Shown: positions 1-10,874 of the stretch, one piece after another
Numbering within the stretch: the stretch's first letter is position 1
Layout: each line of letters begins with the position of its first letter
Source of the DNA: Bacillus sp. FJAT-27264
Lineage (GTDB): Bacteria > Bacillota > Bacilli > Paenibacillales > Paenibacillaceae
Assembly: GCF_001682855.1 (NCBI RefSeq)
Contig: NZ_MAQW01000034.1
Coordinates: 137,836-201,835, forward strand
Direction of reading: 5' to 3'
DNA: 64,000 bases
The notes under the pieces: generated by a model
What the model saw: only the letters and a program-made list of their open reading frames with translations
What the model was told of the DNA's origin: nothing
The model's database searches: none
Program-made: the position numbers and the translations under genes

Positions 1-2
1 CT

Positions 3-3000
3 TGGGACAGCGGTCAGCGGATGTACATTGTTACTTTTGCCGGATCAGGGGGGCAGAGCTATACTGTCTCGGTAAAAGTAAACGGATATGACTTTGGAGC
101 TCCGAAAACGATCTGGGTATATGCCCAGAATAAGATTATTGAGCCTTCTTATACAGGGTTTAGATTAGTATTGGTTCCTCCGGTTGTGATTAATAAGGAG
201 TTTGGATTCAAGCTGACGAAGCCGGATGGCACTCCGGTGGCTATTCAATCGGTCGTAACAGAAGATGAAGGCTCCAGCTACCGGATTTCAGCTAATTTAC
301 AGCCGGAAACCTATCAATTGACAGTGGATGCAGATATGGATAGTAATATTTTCACAGTCAAGGTTCCCGTACTTGCGACAGTTTCGGTGAACCAGATTGC
401 TAATAGCGGAGTTAACGTGAAGCTGAATTATGCTCTGGATGGTCTGAGCGCGAGCAACTTTGTGCTTGTCAATGCGGTTACGGGTGACCCTGTAGCCATC
501 CAGTCTGCATTGACAGAGGACCAAGGCAGCAATTATCAGTTGGCGGCCAGTTTGCCGGGTGGAAAATATAATCTGAAGCTGACCGGTCATTTACCGGCTG
601 CCGGGGTTGATTTTCAGGTGGCGGATACGATTCACGCGGGGGCAACGAAGGTATCCAATATCACGAATGCGGGCTTTGATCTCTCATTTGAGAACCCCGT
701 GCCCGGCCTCCTCCCGTCCCATATCAGCATCAAGGATGCGCAGAATAACAAGGTGAGCGGACTGACGCTATCGACAGTTGATAACGGCGCAACCTATCAT
801 GTGCGTGTAGCTCTCTTTAACAACGCGGACTATACGATGACGCTGCAAAAGGATTTTATCATCTTTGATTCACCGACCACGTTCCACGTCAACCGATTTA
901 TCTCGGCCAGTGTGGCAGACGTAACTAGTGACGGACATCTGACCTTGAAGTTCACGCCTGCTTTCCCGGAGATCGAGAACTACTTGGGCTTGTCGATCAC
1001 GGATGAAGCCGGCACTGTATATTATCCTAACCTGTTCGAATCGGCTGACGGCGGCGCGACCTATCAGCTCTATGTGCCGAGCCGGATTCAACCGGGTACA
1101 GCCTATCAGATCAAGCTGAACAAGGATGAATTCTCGATGAACCCGGTGACGTTTATCACTCCGCCGGTACTTACCGTTAGCGAGGCGAATGTTTCGGGAT
1201 TGAAGCTTAGGCTGGATACACCTATTCCTGGGCTGGACAAGAAACATTTTATCGTGAAAAACGATGCTGGTGAGACTCTAACACTGACTTCGGCAGCTAC
1301 AGACGACGCAGGAGCTACTTACCTGCTCTTGGGGACGCTGGAGAGCGGCAGGCATTATACCGTTCAGTACAAGTCGGATCTTGTGTACCAGACTAATGTC
1401 CCTGTACCGTTTACGATTATCAAAACGGTCAAGGCAACCATTAGCAGCGTGACAGCCTCCGGCTTCAAGCTTCAGTTCAGCTCCAGCGTACCTGGCTTGA
1501 CGCCGCAGCAGGTCATTTTGCGTGATCCGCAAGGGAATGTGATCCAGGTATTGTCTTCTTTGAAGACCACCGATCAAGGCTTAAGCTATCTGGCTACGCT
1601 GGATACTGTCTTGCCGGGCAAAGGCTACACCCTCGATTTGGCAAGAGACGAATTCAAACTGGATGCTCCTGTAGCCTTCGATATACCGGTCTCTGCCAAG
1701 GTCAGTCTTGTGAGCACAACAGTGAATAAAATCATTGTGTCTGTCACTCCAAGCCTGCCGGGTCTGACCACAGATCATTTCTCGCTGTTTGACAGCAAAG
1801 GGAAAAAGGTTGCCATCAGAGTAAGCAATCCCGGCAGCGGATTCTACAGCCTCGAAGGCGAATTTAATCCGGCGGAACTGTATACGCTCCAGACGGTCTA
1901 TCCCGGCTATCTGTTCGGAGCACCGTTGTCTATAGGGTTCAAGCTGTGGGTGGATGGCATCATCCATGCTGCTTCCACGAAGGGCTTCAGACTGGCATTG
2001 GTCCCGTTCGTGCCGAATCTCAGTGCGACTGACATTACAGTCACCGACGAGGCGGGAAATACGGTAGCAGTTCAATCCCTCCAGCCTGTGAGTGTGGCTG
2101 TGGACTATTACAATGTCAGTGTACCGCTTGCAGGCGGCAAGACATATCAAGTGACTATTGCCGACAAAGCTCCGTATGCTTTTGGCAAGCTAGACAAGAT
2201 TAAATTGAACTCCCGCACGGCCACCGTTGATGGACTGTCCTTGAAGGGGTTCAAGCTGCACATGTCATCAGCACTCAATCTGGGAGGCTCCGAAGTTGTT
2301 CTGGTTGACGATCAGGGCGGGGAAGTCACTATAGATTCTATCGTCAGCCGCAATGCCGGACTGACTTATGAGATTGAGGCGACTCTCAAAGCAGGCGTGC
2401 ACTATTCACTGGGGCTGAACAAGCCGGAATATGATTTCGGAGCCAGCATTCCATTACTGGTGCAGCCAGTCGCGGCCACGTTTGAGGGAATGGAGAGAGG
2501 CAACAACCATGCCTTTATGCTCCGGTTCGATCATGCGGTGCCGGATATGCTGCCCAGCGAATTCAAGCTGCAGCGGGATGGTATTCAAGTTGCCACTGCT
2601 TCGAAGGTATCCACAGAGGACGGGGGCAACACGTATAAAGTGGAGTATGACTTCCGCGGCGCGGCGCAATATACGGTTCTTCCGGTCAAGGACGGTTACG
2701 ACTTCGACAAGCCGGTCGTCGTTGAGGTGCCGGTGATCATAAGCTCCACCGTGCTGAACACGGGAGCCTCGTATATCGACATCGGTCTGAATCCGGTAGT
2801 ACCGGGCTTGACCGCAAGCGACTTCACGCTGAAGGACAGCACCGGGCAAGCCTTGGCTGCCACGTCCGTAGTAACGGAGGATGGCGGTGCAACTTACCGG
2901 ATCAAGTCCTCCTTCATCGGGGGCAAGACGTATACGATTGCGCTTGCCAAGAATGGTTATGATTTTGGTGACGCGGTTTCTGCTGTGCTTCCGAGCGTCA

Positions 3001-6000
3001 TCAAGGGCGAGATTGGAGACATCGGGGACAAAGAATTTACGATTCTGCTCACCCCTGCTGTCGGAGGCCTACAGGCCAGCAGCTTCATCCTTCAGAATGC
3101 CAGTGGTCAGACCGTGCCGCTTACGTCCGTCAAAGCGTTGAACGGTGGATCGGGTTATACCTTGTCTGCGGCGCTGACGGCAGGAGACACCTATTCGGTG
3201 AAGCTGGCTGCAGGCGGTTATGCACTAGACGCTCCGCTTGTCGTGACGATGCCGGTACCGGTCGGACTGACGACCGAGAATATCCATAGTGAGGGACTGA
3301 CGGTCAAGCTGAACCGGGCAGTTCCCGGCCTCAGCGGCGGGAATTTCCGGTTGGCAGATGCAGAGGGGCAGGCCGTCCCTGTCACTACTGCGACAACGAT
3401 GGATGGCGGCCTGACCTACACCGTTCGTGCGGCCTTGCAATATGGAGGTACGTACAGTGTGAAGATGACGAAGAACGGCTATGATTTCGGAATAGGATTG
3501 CCGTTCACCGTGCTGAAACGTGTTACGACATCGGTGACGGCGCTGTCCGGGAACGGATTCGTATTAAGTCTGCAGACGGCCGTTCCTGATCTGAAGACAA
3601 GCAATGTGATGTTGAAGGACAGCACAGGAGAGTCTGTGATCATTGATTCTCTGGTAACCGCGGACCGCGGTTTGACCTATGAGGCAGTAGCCAAGCTGAC
3701 AGAAGGAACGGTGTACACGTTGTCCGTTACCGCGCAAGGCTATGATTTTGGCCCTCCGGTTCAACTGGATGTTAGGGAGATGCCGGTTTTATCCGCTTCG
3801 GATATTACGACCTCGGGATTCAATCTGAATCTTAGCGTGGCGGTTCCAAATCTGAGTTACACGAAGGTGTATTTGACCGGAGCGGATCACCAGCTGATCA
3901 AGCTGGATAGCAGTAAGTTCTATGATCCCAATCAGAACACCGCCAAGGCAGGCAGGACTTATACCGTACGCGTGCCTCTAGTGGTTGGGCAGACTTACAT
4001 TCTGTCCATTAATGATCCAGCGCACCCGACGAAAGGTCCGGTTGAAGTTATTGTACCGGTTGCGGTCAGCGCCAAAGTGACGAAATCGGACGCAAGTGGA
4101 ATCACGCTATTGCTTGGTCAGGGAAAACTTGATCTCCAGGCTGCGGATGTTGAAATCCTGTCCGCAGGGGGTGATCCCGTAGCTGTAACAGGTGTCGCTG
4201 CTGATGAAGCGGCGGGAACCTATACCATTCAAGCTGCACTTGCGGAAGGCAACACGTACACCCTGCGCTTGAAGAAACAAGGCTACGACTTCGGGCCAGC
4301 GGTCAGCGTCTATGTTGCCTATCAGGTGACAGCCAAGTTGATTGGTATCAACGAGAATGGTTTTACTCTCAGCTTGAACATTCCGGTACCGGAGCTAGGC
4401 CTGAACCTACTTGACGCTGGAACCAAGGTTACGATTAGCTCAGCAAGTACGGCCGATTACGGTCAAACGTATCAGGTGAAGGCCAACCTGGCCTACAATA
4501 AAGAATTCAAGCTCAAGCTTAGCAAAGCCGGGTATGAATTTGAAAATGAGCTGGTGGTAAATAACATCAGCTCACCGCCACAACTGCTCAATGCCGTGTC
4601 TAACGAAAGTGGTACTCAGGTTATCCTTACCTTCGATAAGCTGCTGGAAAGCGTCATTGCCAGTTCGTCCTTCTCAGTGAAGATTGACGGGCAGTGGCAA
4701 AGCATGGTGAATGCTGCGCTTGGGAATGACAAGACGCAGATAATTTTAACCTGGAATGCTTCGGGCCGTGGAATAGGCGCTACTTCAACCGCTTGGGTTG
4801 CTTATACCGGTGTGAACAGAGTGAGGGCGGTCAATCAGACGTATCTGGCCACTTTTAACGAGATGCCGGTGACGAATGTAGCGACCATTCAAGGGTTGGT
4901 TACTAGCTATGCGTATAAGAATGATGCAGCCTATCCAGCGAGAGTGCTGCATGAGCAATACGGCAAGACCGCTCTGGAGACTGCACAGTTGCTCAGGGAC
5001 GGAGGCTTTAAGTCTGCGAATATTTACAAAACGCTGGTTACGGAGTATACGATGAATCGCAGTGATCTTGCTCCAATCCTCTATAAGCTGGATGCCGACG
5101 CCATAACTATATTTGAAGCCTATGATTCAATAAGAAGATCTAATAGCGCTTTTGGTTCCGAACTCATTGGCGAATTAATCGGAGCGGGCTATACAGCAGA
5201 TACACTTGGCCCTGCGCTGCGGAAATTTGGTTATTCAAGCAAGGATCTGACTGGCTACCTGAAGTATTACAAGGTGCCGGCAGCGCAAACCGCAAGCGTT
5301 CTTCGGACTCATTATAGCGAGACAAGCGGTGGAACTGCTGCATTGCTGCAATTTGCCCGTTATGACAAGAAGGAGATCGCCACTGCCGTTCAAGCAGCCT
5401 ATGTATTAAGCTCATTTGATACGGTGCAGGCCCTTCAAGAAGGTCAGCAAACGGCAAGAGATACGGCTTCTCTTATTAAAGACTTGTATGGTGCGGATGC
5501 CATTACGGCGGCCACATGGCTGTCCCAAAGCGGATATCCCGATCATGAGGTCGCGGGTGCGATTGCGGAATTCTACAATTTTGCAAGTGCAGAAGAAGCG
5601 GTTCAGGCCTTCCTGGGCGCTGGATTCTCCGTACCCTATCTGTATTCGATGCTTAGAAAAAAATATCCGCAGCCAGAGAGCGCAGTTGCGCTGCTGAATG
5701 CGAAGATTGCACCAAGAACGGTTGCGGAGGCAGTTAAATCGGCTGGTGACGGGGCCGGGGTTATGATCAGCGCACTGGGACGCAAGAATTATAGTGTGAA
5801 AGAAATTGCAGGTATCGTTAACGATTTGTGGGTAGCCGCAGGTGTGAGCCTGAGTGACGTAATGGCTCAGTTCGCAGCCAGCGGGTTCGATCTCTCGGCA
5901 AGAGCCGCTCTGCTGCGGGAAGAGTTCGGAGCAGACATTGGTACTGCGCTGGGCATTTTATACCCAGATGCACGAAGTGCAACGATGAAGTATTTGCTTA

Positions 6001-9000
6001 AGGCCGGCTACGATCACGTTAGTCTGACTGATTATTATCTCAGACATGTGTATTCGGGCAATCGTTACGAAGTGTTCCGGCAGCTCCGGCTTGCCGGGCA
6101 GACAGCGACCAAATCACTGCAAAGCGTTCATGATGCCGTGATCCAGGCCGGAGAGTCTTTCACTCTGGATGATGCCATGAAGCTTTTCTTCAATGACTAT
6201 ACGAACCGTTATGAGGCAGCCGATGTCTTGGCGGCCATCCGGTCAGTCTTCGCCGGGGATTTACAGGTCAAGCTGGATGTGGAGACCGTCGCCACAGCGA
6301 TGAGCAACGTACAAATGTGGGACAAGTACGCGATCGGCAAAGCTCTGATCAGTCAGATGGGTGTAACCCTGGAACAATGGGTAGAGCTGGAGCGGACTAG
6401 CGCGTTCGCAAGATTTGGCTGTGCATGCTCGGTTGCTACTGTTGTCAAGGACGTTCAGTATTTGTTCTCCAAAGCTACGCTGCCTGATATCACTATAGCC
6501 ATGAGTATGTCCAAGCTGTACACGTTGGACCTTATCATCGAAGGCACGATTAATTTTTACTCGACGCAAGGGATCAGAGCTAAAGGGATGCCGTATCTGC
6601 TATCAGCATTGAAGAATGCGGGATACTCCTTCGAAGAAGTGGCTGCCGCCTTCGACAGCAAGGGATGGAATGAGTGGATTATGGCTTTCAGCAGTTATGG
6701 CATTGCTGCAAGCGACGTTACCGCCTATCTGAAGAGCACAGGACTGCCAATGGAACAGGTTGTGGAGCGGCTGGCTCCTTATCCTCTGAAGGACAGAGCG
6801 CTTGTACTGCGTGAGGCTTATGGTTTGGATTCCAGCGCAGCCATGCAGGTGCTGCTTCAGCATACACAAGAAGACCAGGAGACCATCGGCAGGGCGCTGG
6901 CCTGGGCGTATGGCAGTGATCCCATCACGTTATGGATTCAGACACTCCGGTCGCAAGGGGCATCGGCAACATCCGTGATTAATACTCTGGCTGCACGCTA
7001 CCGCACGTATTGGGATTCCGAGATGGTTGGTCCCGCACTTGTCCAGGGCGGCTTTAGCCAGGAGGAGGTCATGAAGGGACTGATTGTTCATTCCTCTAAC
7101 CGCAACAACCTGCAAGCGACGATTGCTTTGCTGCAAAGGCTGTATGGACAGCAGCAGGTCACCATCGCACAGATTCTTAAAGCTTCCGCGATTGAATCGC
7201 CTGCTGAAGGAATTAGTTTCTTGCAAAAAGGCGGATACAAGCTGGGTGATATTGCCCGCGCCTTGAAGGACTACTACGGACTGGAGGCTGGAAAAGCGAC
7301 GCAACTGCTCGTCGCAGCCTATCCTAACAGTCAGAATATGATCCTGACAGGCATGGCCAGTGTCTATGGTCAGACCCTGCAGACGACGGTATTTGAAACC
7401 TTGCAGGCGCAAGGGATCAGCAATGCCGACGAAGCGATAGACTATCTGCGTAATGCAGGCTTCGGAATCAAAGAAATCTCCGTCGTGGTCAAAGAAAAAT
7501 TCGGGCTAACCGTGGGCCAAACGGCGGCAGGTTTTCTGAAAAAGCCGGTAGGCGACAAAAATTCCCTGATCACAGCGATTGCTGCTGCCTATAATCTGCC
7601 TGTGGAGACGGCCCTTTATAGTCTGCTTCAAGAGCAGGGAGTTACTTCTTTTGCAGAAGCCATCTCCTACGTATTCCAGACTCACTTTAGTCTGGCTACC
7701 AGCATCAAGCTGGCTAAGGCGTATGGTCTATCGGCGGGCGGAGCCTTGCAGGCTCATCTGAATTCTAATCTGTACCGTCAATCGGATGTAGTGGCGGGTG
7801 TATCCGATATTTATGGAAGCACACAGCAGTCTAACATCGCGGATTCGCTGAAGGCAGGCGGTATGAACACACTTGACGCTGCTGTGCCGTTCCTGCAGAA
7901 GATGCGCTATGACCTGGAGGGCATTGTCCGTGTAGGCAAGGAGCATTATAGCCTGACATCAGGAGAGACCATCGCTGCATTGATGACAGAGGGTTCGTAT
8001 GACCGGCCTGAAATTGAGGGGGCTGTAACCAAAATATACAATCAGACCCTGGAACAGACGAAGCTGGAGTCACTGAGCTCATTGGGAATTACCGTATTCC
8101 CTGATGCCGTGCCTAAATTGCAGCAAGCCGGATTCACGTTGTCCGATCTCGTACTGGCAGCCAAAACCTACTATAAGCTAATGGCCGGTGAAACAACGTA
8201 TACGTTGATGCAAACACAGCAGTATCCGGCAGCAGACATCCTATCTACAGTTGCGCAGGAATATGGCAAGCCGGTTCAGCAAAGTCTGGATGAGCTGCTG
8301 AAAGCGAGCGGCATTGTCTCGATCGCTGATGCTGCACCTTACCTGCGCACTATGGGCTACTCTCTGCAGGATGTAATCGAAGTGTCCAAAAATTATTACG
8401 GCAACACGTCCAAGGCTACAATAGATGCACTGAAGGCTCTTCATTTTGAAGATGGAGATGTTATAGAATGGACGGTCCTTCATGTCTATGGGGAGGACTC
8501 ACAGGAAGCTGTAGGCCGTTCACCTCAGAACGTACTGCAGGAGGCTGGAATTACGGATGAGAAGGCGGCGGTCACTTATCTGTGGGAAGCTGGCTTTTCC
8601 CTGATTGAGATTGCAGACATGTTCAAGAACCACTACGGAAAATCGTCCGTGGAAACGGCCGGATTGCTCATTGCAAATGGAGCGTTCTCAGCGACGGCGA
8701 TTCTGAACAGTCTAAATACCGTCTATGGCTCAACGTTCGATGCAGGCTTAATGAATACTTTTAAGACGGCAGGGCTGTTCACGAGTGTGGATACTGCCGC
8801 TCTCCAGCTGAGCAATGGCGGTTATCGGTTGACGTATATTGCCGAGATGCTGAAGAAGAGTTACAGCAAGACTAGATCTGAGACAAAGGCTATTCTGACG
8901 GCTCTGGGTCTGTATTCGGCAACGGCGATCCAATCGGCGGTAGAGCAGGTGTATGACGCAGTTAACACATCGTCAGGTACTCTGCAGGATGTGCTTGATC

Positions 9001-10703
9001 TCTACGGAATCACGACGGCGGAAGGTGCTACAGCTTTCTTGATCAAGCAGAACGCTCCAGTTCAGGATATTCTTCAATATTTGAAGGATGTCTACAATAT
9101 GGGGGCTGATCAGGCGACGGAAATGCTTGCTCCATCCTTCAAAGGTCCGGAACTGGGACTTGCTGTATTCAAGGGTTACTATAATGATGCCAATGTCGGG
9201 TATCTGGCGAAGATTCTTCCGGCAGGCAGCACCTCGTCTCCGGGCAGTGTCGCCAGCTTTATGCGGGGCAAGTTCAAGGATACAGATATCGTGCTGGCTT
9301 TGAAGGTGCTCTTCAACCTGGATGAGCTGGGGGTAATGGACGCGGTGTCTACGACAGTGATGTCAGCAGAACGCCTCCGTGCAGCCGTTCGTGAGGTGTT
9401 CGGAAGTGATCCTTTATTCGCTTATCTGAAGCGGATGAAGGAGCGGGGAGCTAACGCGAACGACGTTGCCGCAGAGCTGGATATCAGGGGATTGCTGGAG
9501 CCAGCCCCATCGAGCTACTTGGTTAATACACTGTTGGCATTGGGCTACGACAACGCTAGCGTGCTGAAGATGCGGTACAACTATTACAACGATTCTCGTA
9601 AGAATGCAGGTACTGAGGAAGAACAAGGCAAGCAACTGGTTCAGCTTGGTGTGGATACTCCGGCGGCCATTGTGCAGTACCTTAGAAAGTGGAATCTGCT
9701 GCCCTACAAGGTCATCAACATTGTAAAAGCAGGTTTGCCTAATGCTGCCATGACAGATATTGCTCTCGCCATGCGTGAACAAGGATACGGCACGCAGGCT
9801 GTCATGGGTGGTCTAGATGCGGTAGGCCAGCGAGGCGATGATATTGCTGCGATTCTGAGAAAGCTGGGGTTGTCGGCAGTGGAAGCCTTAAGCTTCCTGA
9901 GCAACCGTTCGTCGGATGATCAGCTTCACTGGCTGATCCGCAACGGCTATACACCTACTGAATATATCAGGTACAGAAATGTCGGGGGCGACAATACCAT
10001 TGCCATTCTGAAGGCGACAGGCATGTCGGCAGACGATCTAGCGAAGCTGCTCTCCAAGAACCTGAATATGGGCTACTATACCATTGCCAAATCTCTATAC
10101 GATGGCGGATTTAATACCATCAAGGAAGTGGCAGCTGCGCTACTTGCCGCAGGCTGCCGTCCAGGCTGGGTTCCGATGTATCTTCAGGAGATTGCAGGCT
10201 GGACGCTCAAGGAAATAGCCAAGGCTATGCTGGAATCGAATCTGATCACACTCACGGATTTGGTGACGGCGCTTCAGATTGCCAATGGAAATAACTTAAA
10301 GTATACGTTCCAGATTATTAAAGAAGTCTCGACCCGTGAGAGACAAGCCTATTATGATGGGCTGAACTCCGTGGAACGCAAGCTGCTGAATAACAATGAA
10401 ATCGCACTGATTGTTACAGCCTCAGCCTTGCGCCATGCCAACATCAGTCTTTCCAAAATCACGGACCAGCTAAAAAATGACGGTGTATATGAACCGGAGA
10501 TCGCACTGAAAGTATTGTTCTTATCCGGATTCAATGTGCTGGATGCTACGGATACTGTGTGGGATGCCTATCGTGATGTAATTGGTGCGATGATTATTCT
10601 GGCTATGCTCAAAAAAGCTGGAGGCGCGTATATCGCCGATTTTGCCAGATACTACACGCTGATCTCCAAGGTTACCAAAATCGTATATGAGCTGAGTAAA
10701 TAA
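3..10703 (+). CDS. Giant Ig-like plus helical-repeat protein (5' partial)
   Basis: The reading frame is open from the left edge. The first ATG (position 21) has no ribosome site, and the codons before it read like the end of a repeat unit, so the true start lies outside. About 3,566 residues are visible. Residues 1-1515 (counted from ATG 21) hold about 18 units of 80-90 residues with a VPGL-like turn, a T-x-D-x-G-x-x-Y motif and a terminal GYDFG motif; this looks like a beta-sandwich (Ig-like) array. Residues 1516-1615 resemble a SWM/SwmB-like linker domain. Residues 1620-3560 are helical repeats built around G-[YF]-x-L-x-x-I, K-x-x-Y and A-x-x-L elements. Units recur every 223-236 bp between 7.23 and 8.9 kb. 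No SLH domain, LPXTG motif or C-terminal membrane segment is seen. Export is inferred from the Ig-like array; the signal peptide would be off-window. Function is unknown. Confidence 0.9.
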   Translation, partial: WDSGQRMYIVTFAGSGGQSYTVSVKVNGYDFGAPKTIWVYAQNKIIEPSYTGFRLVLVPPVVINKEFGFKLTKPDGTPVAIQSVVTEDEGSSYRISANLQPETYQLTVDADMDSNIFTVKVPVLATVSVNQIANSGVNVKLNYALDGLSASNFVLVNAVTGDPVAIQSALTEDQGSNYQLAASLPGGKYNLKLTGHLPAAGVDFQVADTIHAGATKVSNITNAGFDLSFENPVPGLLPSHISIKDAQNNKVSGLTLSTVDNGATYHVRVALFNNADYTMTLQKDFIIFDSPTTFHVNRFISASVADVTSDGHLTLKFTPAFPEIENYLGLSITDEAGTVYYPNLFESADGGATYQLYVPSRIQPGTAYQIKLNKDEFSMNPVTFITPPVLTVSEANVSGLKLRLDTPIPGLDKKHFIVKNDAGETLTLTSAATDDAGATYLLLGTLESGRHYTVQYKSDLVYQTNVPVPFTIIKTVKATISSVTASGFKLQFSSSVPGLTPQQVILRDPQGNVIQVLSSLKTTDQGLSYLATLDTVLPGKGYTLDLARDEFKLDAPVAFDIPVSAKVSLVSTTVNKIIVSVTPSLPGLTTDHFSLFDSKGKKVAIRVSNPGSGFYSLEGEFNPAELYTLQTVYPGYLFGAPLSIGFKLWVDGIIHAASTKGFRLALVPFVPNLSATDITVTDEAGNTVAVQSLQPVSVAVDYYNVSVPLAGGKTYQVTIADKAPYAFGKLDKIKLNSRTATVDGLSLKGFKLHMSSALNLGGSEVVLVDDQGGEVTIDSIVSRNAGLTYEIEATLKAGVHYSLGLNKPEYDFGASIPLLVQPVAATFEGMERGNNHAFMLRFDHAVPDMLPSEFKLQRDGIQVATASKVSTEDGGNTYKVEYDFRGAAQYTVLPVKDGYDFDKPVVVEVPVIISSTVLNTGASYIDIGLNPVVPGLTASDFTLKDSTGQALAATSVVTEDGGATYRIKSSFIGGKTYTIALAKNGYDFGDAVSAVLPSVIKGEIGDIGDKEFTILLTPAVGGLQASSFILQNASGQTVPLTSVKALNGGSGYTLSAALTAGDTYSVKLAAGGYALDAPLVVTMPVPVGLTTENIHSEGLTVKLNRAVPGLSGGNFRLADAEGQAVPVTTATTMDGGLTYTVRAALQYGGTYSVKMTKNGYDFGIGLPFTVLKRVTTSVTALSGNGFVLSLQTAVPDLKTSNVMLKDSTGESVIIDSLVTADRGLTYEAVAKLTEGTVYTLSVTAQGYDFGPPVQLDVREMPVLSASDITTSGFNLNLSVAVPNLSYTKVYLTGADHQLIKLDSSKFYDPNQNTAKAGRTYTVRVPLVVGQTYILSINDPAHPTKGPVEVIVPVAVSAKVTKSDASGITLLLGQGKLDLQAADVEILSAGGDPVAVTGVAADEAAGTYTIQAALAEGNTYTLRLKKQGYDFGPAVSVYVAYQVTAKLIGINENGFTLSLNIPVPELGLNLLDAGTKVTISSASTADYGQTYQVKANLAYNKEFKLKLSKAGYEFENELVVNNISSPPQLLNAVSNESGTQVILTFDKLLESVIASSSFSVKIDGQWQSMVNAALGNDKTQIILTWNASGRGIGATSTAWVAYTGVNRVRAVNQTYLATFNEMPVTNVATIQGLVTSYAYKNDAAYPARVLHEQYGKTALETAQLLRDGGFKSANIYKTLVTEYTMNRSDLAPILYKLDADAITIFEAYDSIRRSNSAFGSELIGELIGAGYTADTLGPALRKFGYSSKDLTGYLKYYKVPAAQTASVLRTHYSETSGGTAALLQFARYDKKEIATAVQAAYVLSSFDTVQALQEGQQTARDTASLIKDLYGADAITAATWLSQSGYPDHEVAGAIAEFYNFASAEEAVQAFLGAGFSVPYLYSMLRKKYPQPESAVALLNAKIAPRTVAEAVKSAGDGAGVMISALGRKNYSVKEIAGIVNDLWVAAGVSLSDVMAQFAASGFDLSARAALLREEFGADIGTALGILYPDARSATMKYLLKAGYDHVSLTDYYLRHVYSGNRYEVFRQLRLAGQTATKSLQSVHDAVIQAGESFTLDDAMKLFFNDYTNRYEAADVLAAIRSVFAGDLQVKLDVETVATAMSNVQMWDKYAIGKALISQMGVTLEQWVELERTSAFARFGCACSVATVVKDVQYLFSKATLPDITIAMSMSKLYTLDLIIEGTINFYSTQGIRAKGMPYLLSALKNAGYSFEEVAAAFDSKGWNEWIMAFSSYGIAASDVTAYLKSTGLPMEQVVERLAPYPLKDRALVLREAYGLDSSAAMQVLLQHTQEDQETIGRALAWAYGSDPITLWIQTLRSQGASATSVINTLAARYRTYWDSEMVGPALVQGGFSQEEVMKGLIVHSSNRNNLQATIALLQRLYGQQQVTIAQILKASAIESPAEGISFLQKGGYKLGDIARALKDYYGLEAGKATQLLVAAYPNSQNMILTGMASVYGQTLQTTVFETLQAQGISNADEAIDYLRNAGFGIKEISVVVKEKFGLTVGQTAAGFLKKPVGDKNSLITAIAAAYNLPVETALYSLLQEQGVTSFAEAISYVFQTHFSLATSIKLAKAYGLSAGGALQAHLNSNLYRQSDVVAGVSDIYGSTQQSNIADSLKAGGMNTLDAAVPFLQKMRYDLEGIVRVGKEHYSLTSGETIAALMTEGSYDRPEIEGAVTKIYNQTLEQTKLESLSSLGITVFPDAVPKLQQAGFTLSDLVLAAKTYYKLMAGETTYTLMQTQQYPAADILSTVAQEYGKPVQQSLDELLKASGIVSIADAAPYLRTMGYSLQDVIEVSKNYYGNTSKATIDALKALHFEDGDVIEWTVLHVYGEDSQEAVGRSPQNVLQEAGITDEKAAVTYLWEAGFSLIEIADMFKNHYGKSSVETAGLLIANGAFSATAILNSLNTVYGSTFDAGLMNTFKTAGLFTSVDTAALQLSNGGYRLTYIAEMLKKSYSKTRSETKAILTALGLYSATAIQSAVEQVYDAVNTSSGTLQDVLDLYGITTAEGATAFLIKQNAPVQDILQYLKDVYNMGADQATEMLAPSFKGPELGLAVFKGYYNDANVGYLAKILPAGSTSSPGSVASFMRGKFKDTDIVLALKVLFNLDELGVMDAVSTTVMSAERLRAAVREVFGSDPLFAYLKRMKERGANANDVAAELDIRGLLEPAPSSYLVNTLLALGYDNASVLKMRYNYYNDSRKNAGTEEEQGKQLVQLGVDTPAAIVQYLRKWNLLPYKVINIVKAGLPNAAMTDIALAMREQGYGTQAVMGGLDAVGQRGDDIAAILRKLGLSAVEALSFLSNRSSDDQLHWLIRNGYTPTEYIRYRNVGGDNTIAILKATGMSADDLAKLLSKNLNMGYYTIAKSLYDGGFNTIKEVAAALLAAGCRPGWVPMYLQEIAGWTLKEIAKAMLESNLITLTDLVTALQIANGNNLKYTFQIIKEVSTRERQAYYDGLNSVERKLLNNNEIALIVTASALRHANISLSKITDQLKNDGVYEPEIALKVLFLSGFNVLDATDTVWDAYRDVIGAMIILAMLKKAGGAYIADFARYYTLISKVTKIVYELSK

Positions 10704-10728
10704 CGTTTGTTGCAAAAGTCTTCAGGGA

Positions 10729-10756
10729 GGCCGATCCGGTTACGGGTCGGTCTTTT
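10729..10756 (+). terminator. Terminator of the giant gene
   Basis: A nine-pair stem (GGCCGATCC with GGGTCGGTC, two wobbles) around a short loop is followed by TTTT. It lies 25 bp after the giant gene's stop codon. Confidence 0.75.
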
Positions 10757-10771
10757 AAAATAAAAGAGGGA

Positions 10772-10801
10772 TTACACGGCTCTTCTCCTTGCGTTTATAA
10801 T
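10772..10801 (+). promoter_or_regulatory. Possible promoter of the kinase/regulator pair
   Basis: A perfect TATAAT (10796-10801) lies 18 bp after a weak TTACAC and about 75 bp before the kinase start. The -35 match is poor, so this is tentative. Confidence 0.35.
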
Positions 10802-10874
10802 GGAACAAACGGGGAGGATAATGCCCCTGTTCAATACGTAGATTGCAAGCATTTGATATAAGGGAGACGCAGCC

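Noticed and set aside
297..9904. Many minus-strand frames of 60-190 codons inside the giant gene
   Set aside because: They lack ribosome sites and family similarity and are explained by codon bias of the plus-strand repeat protein.
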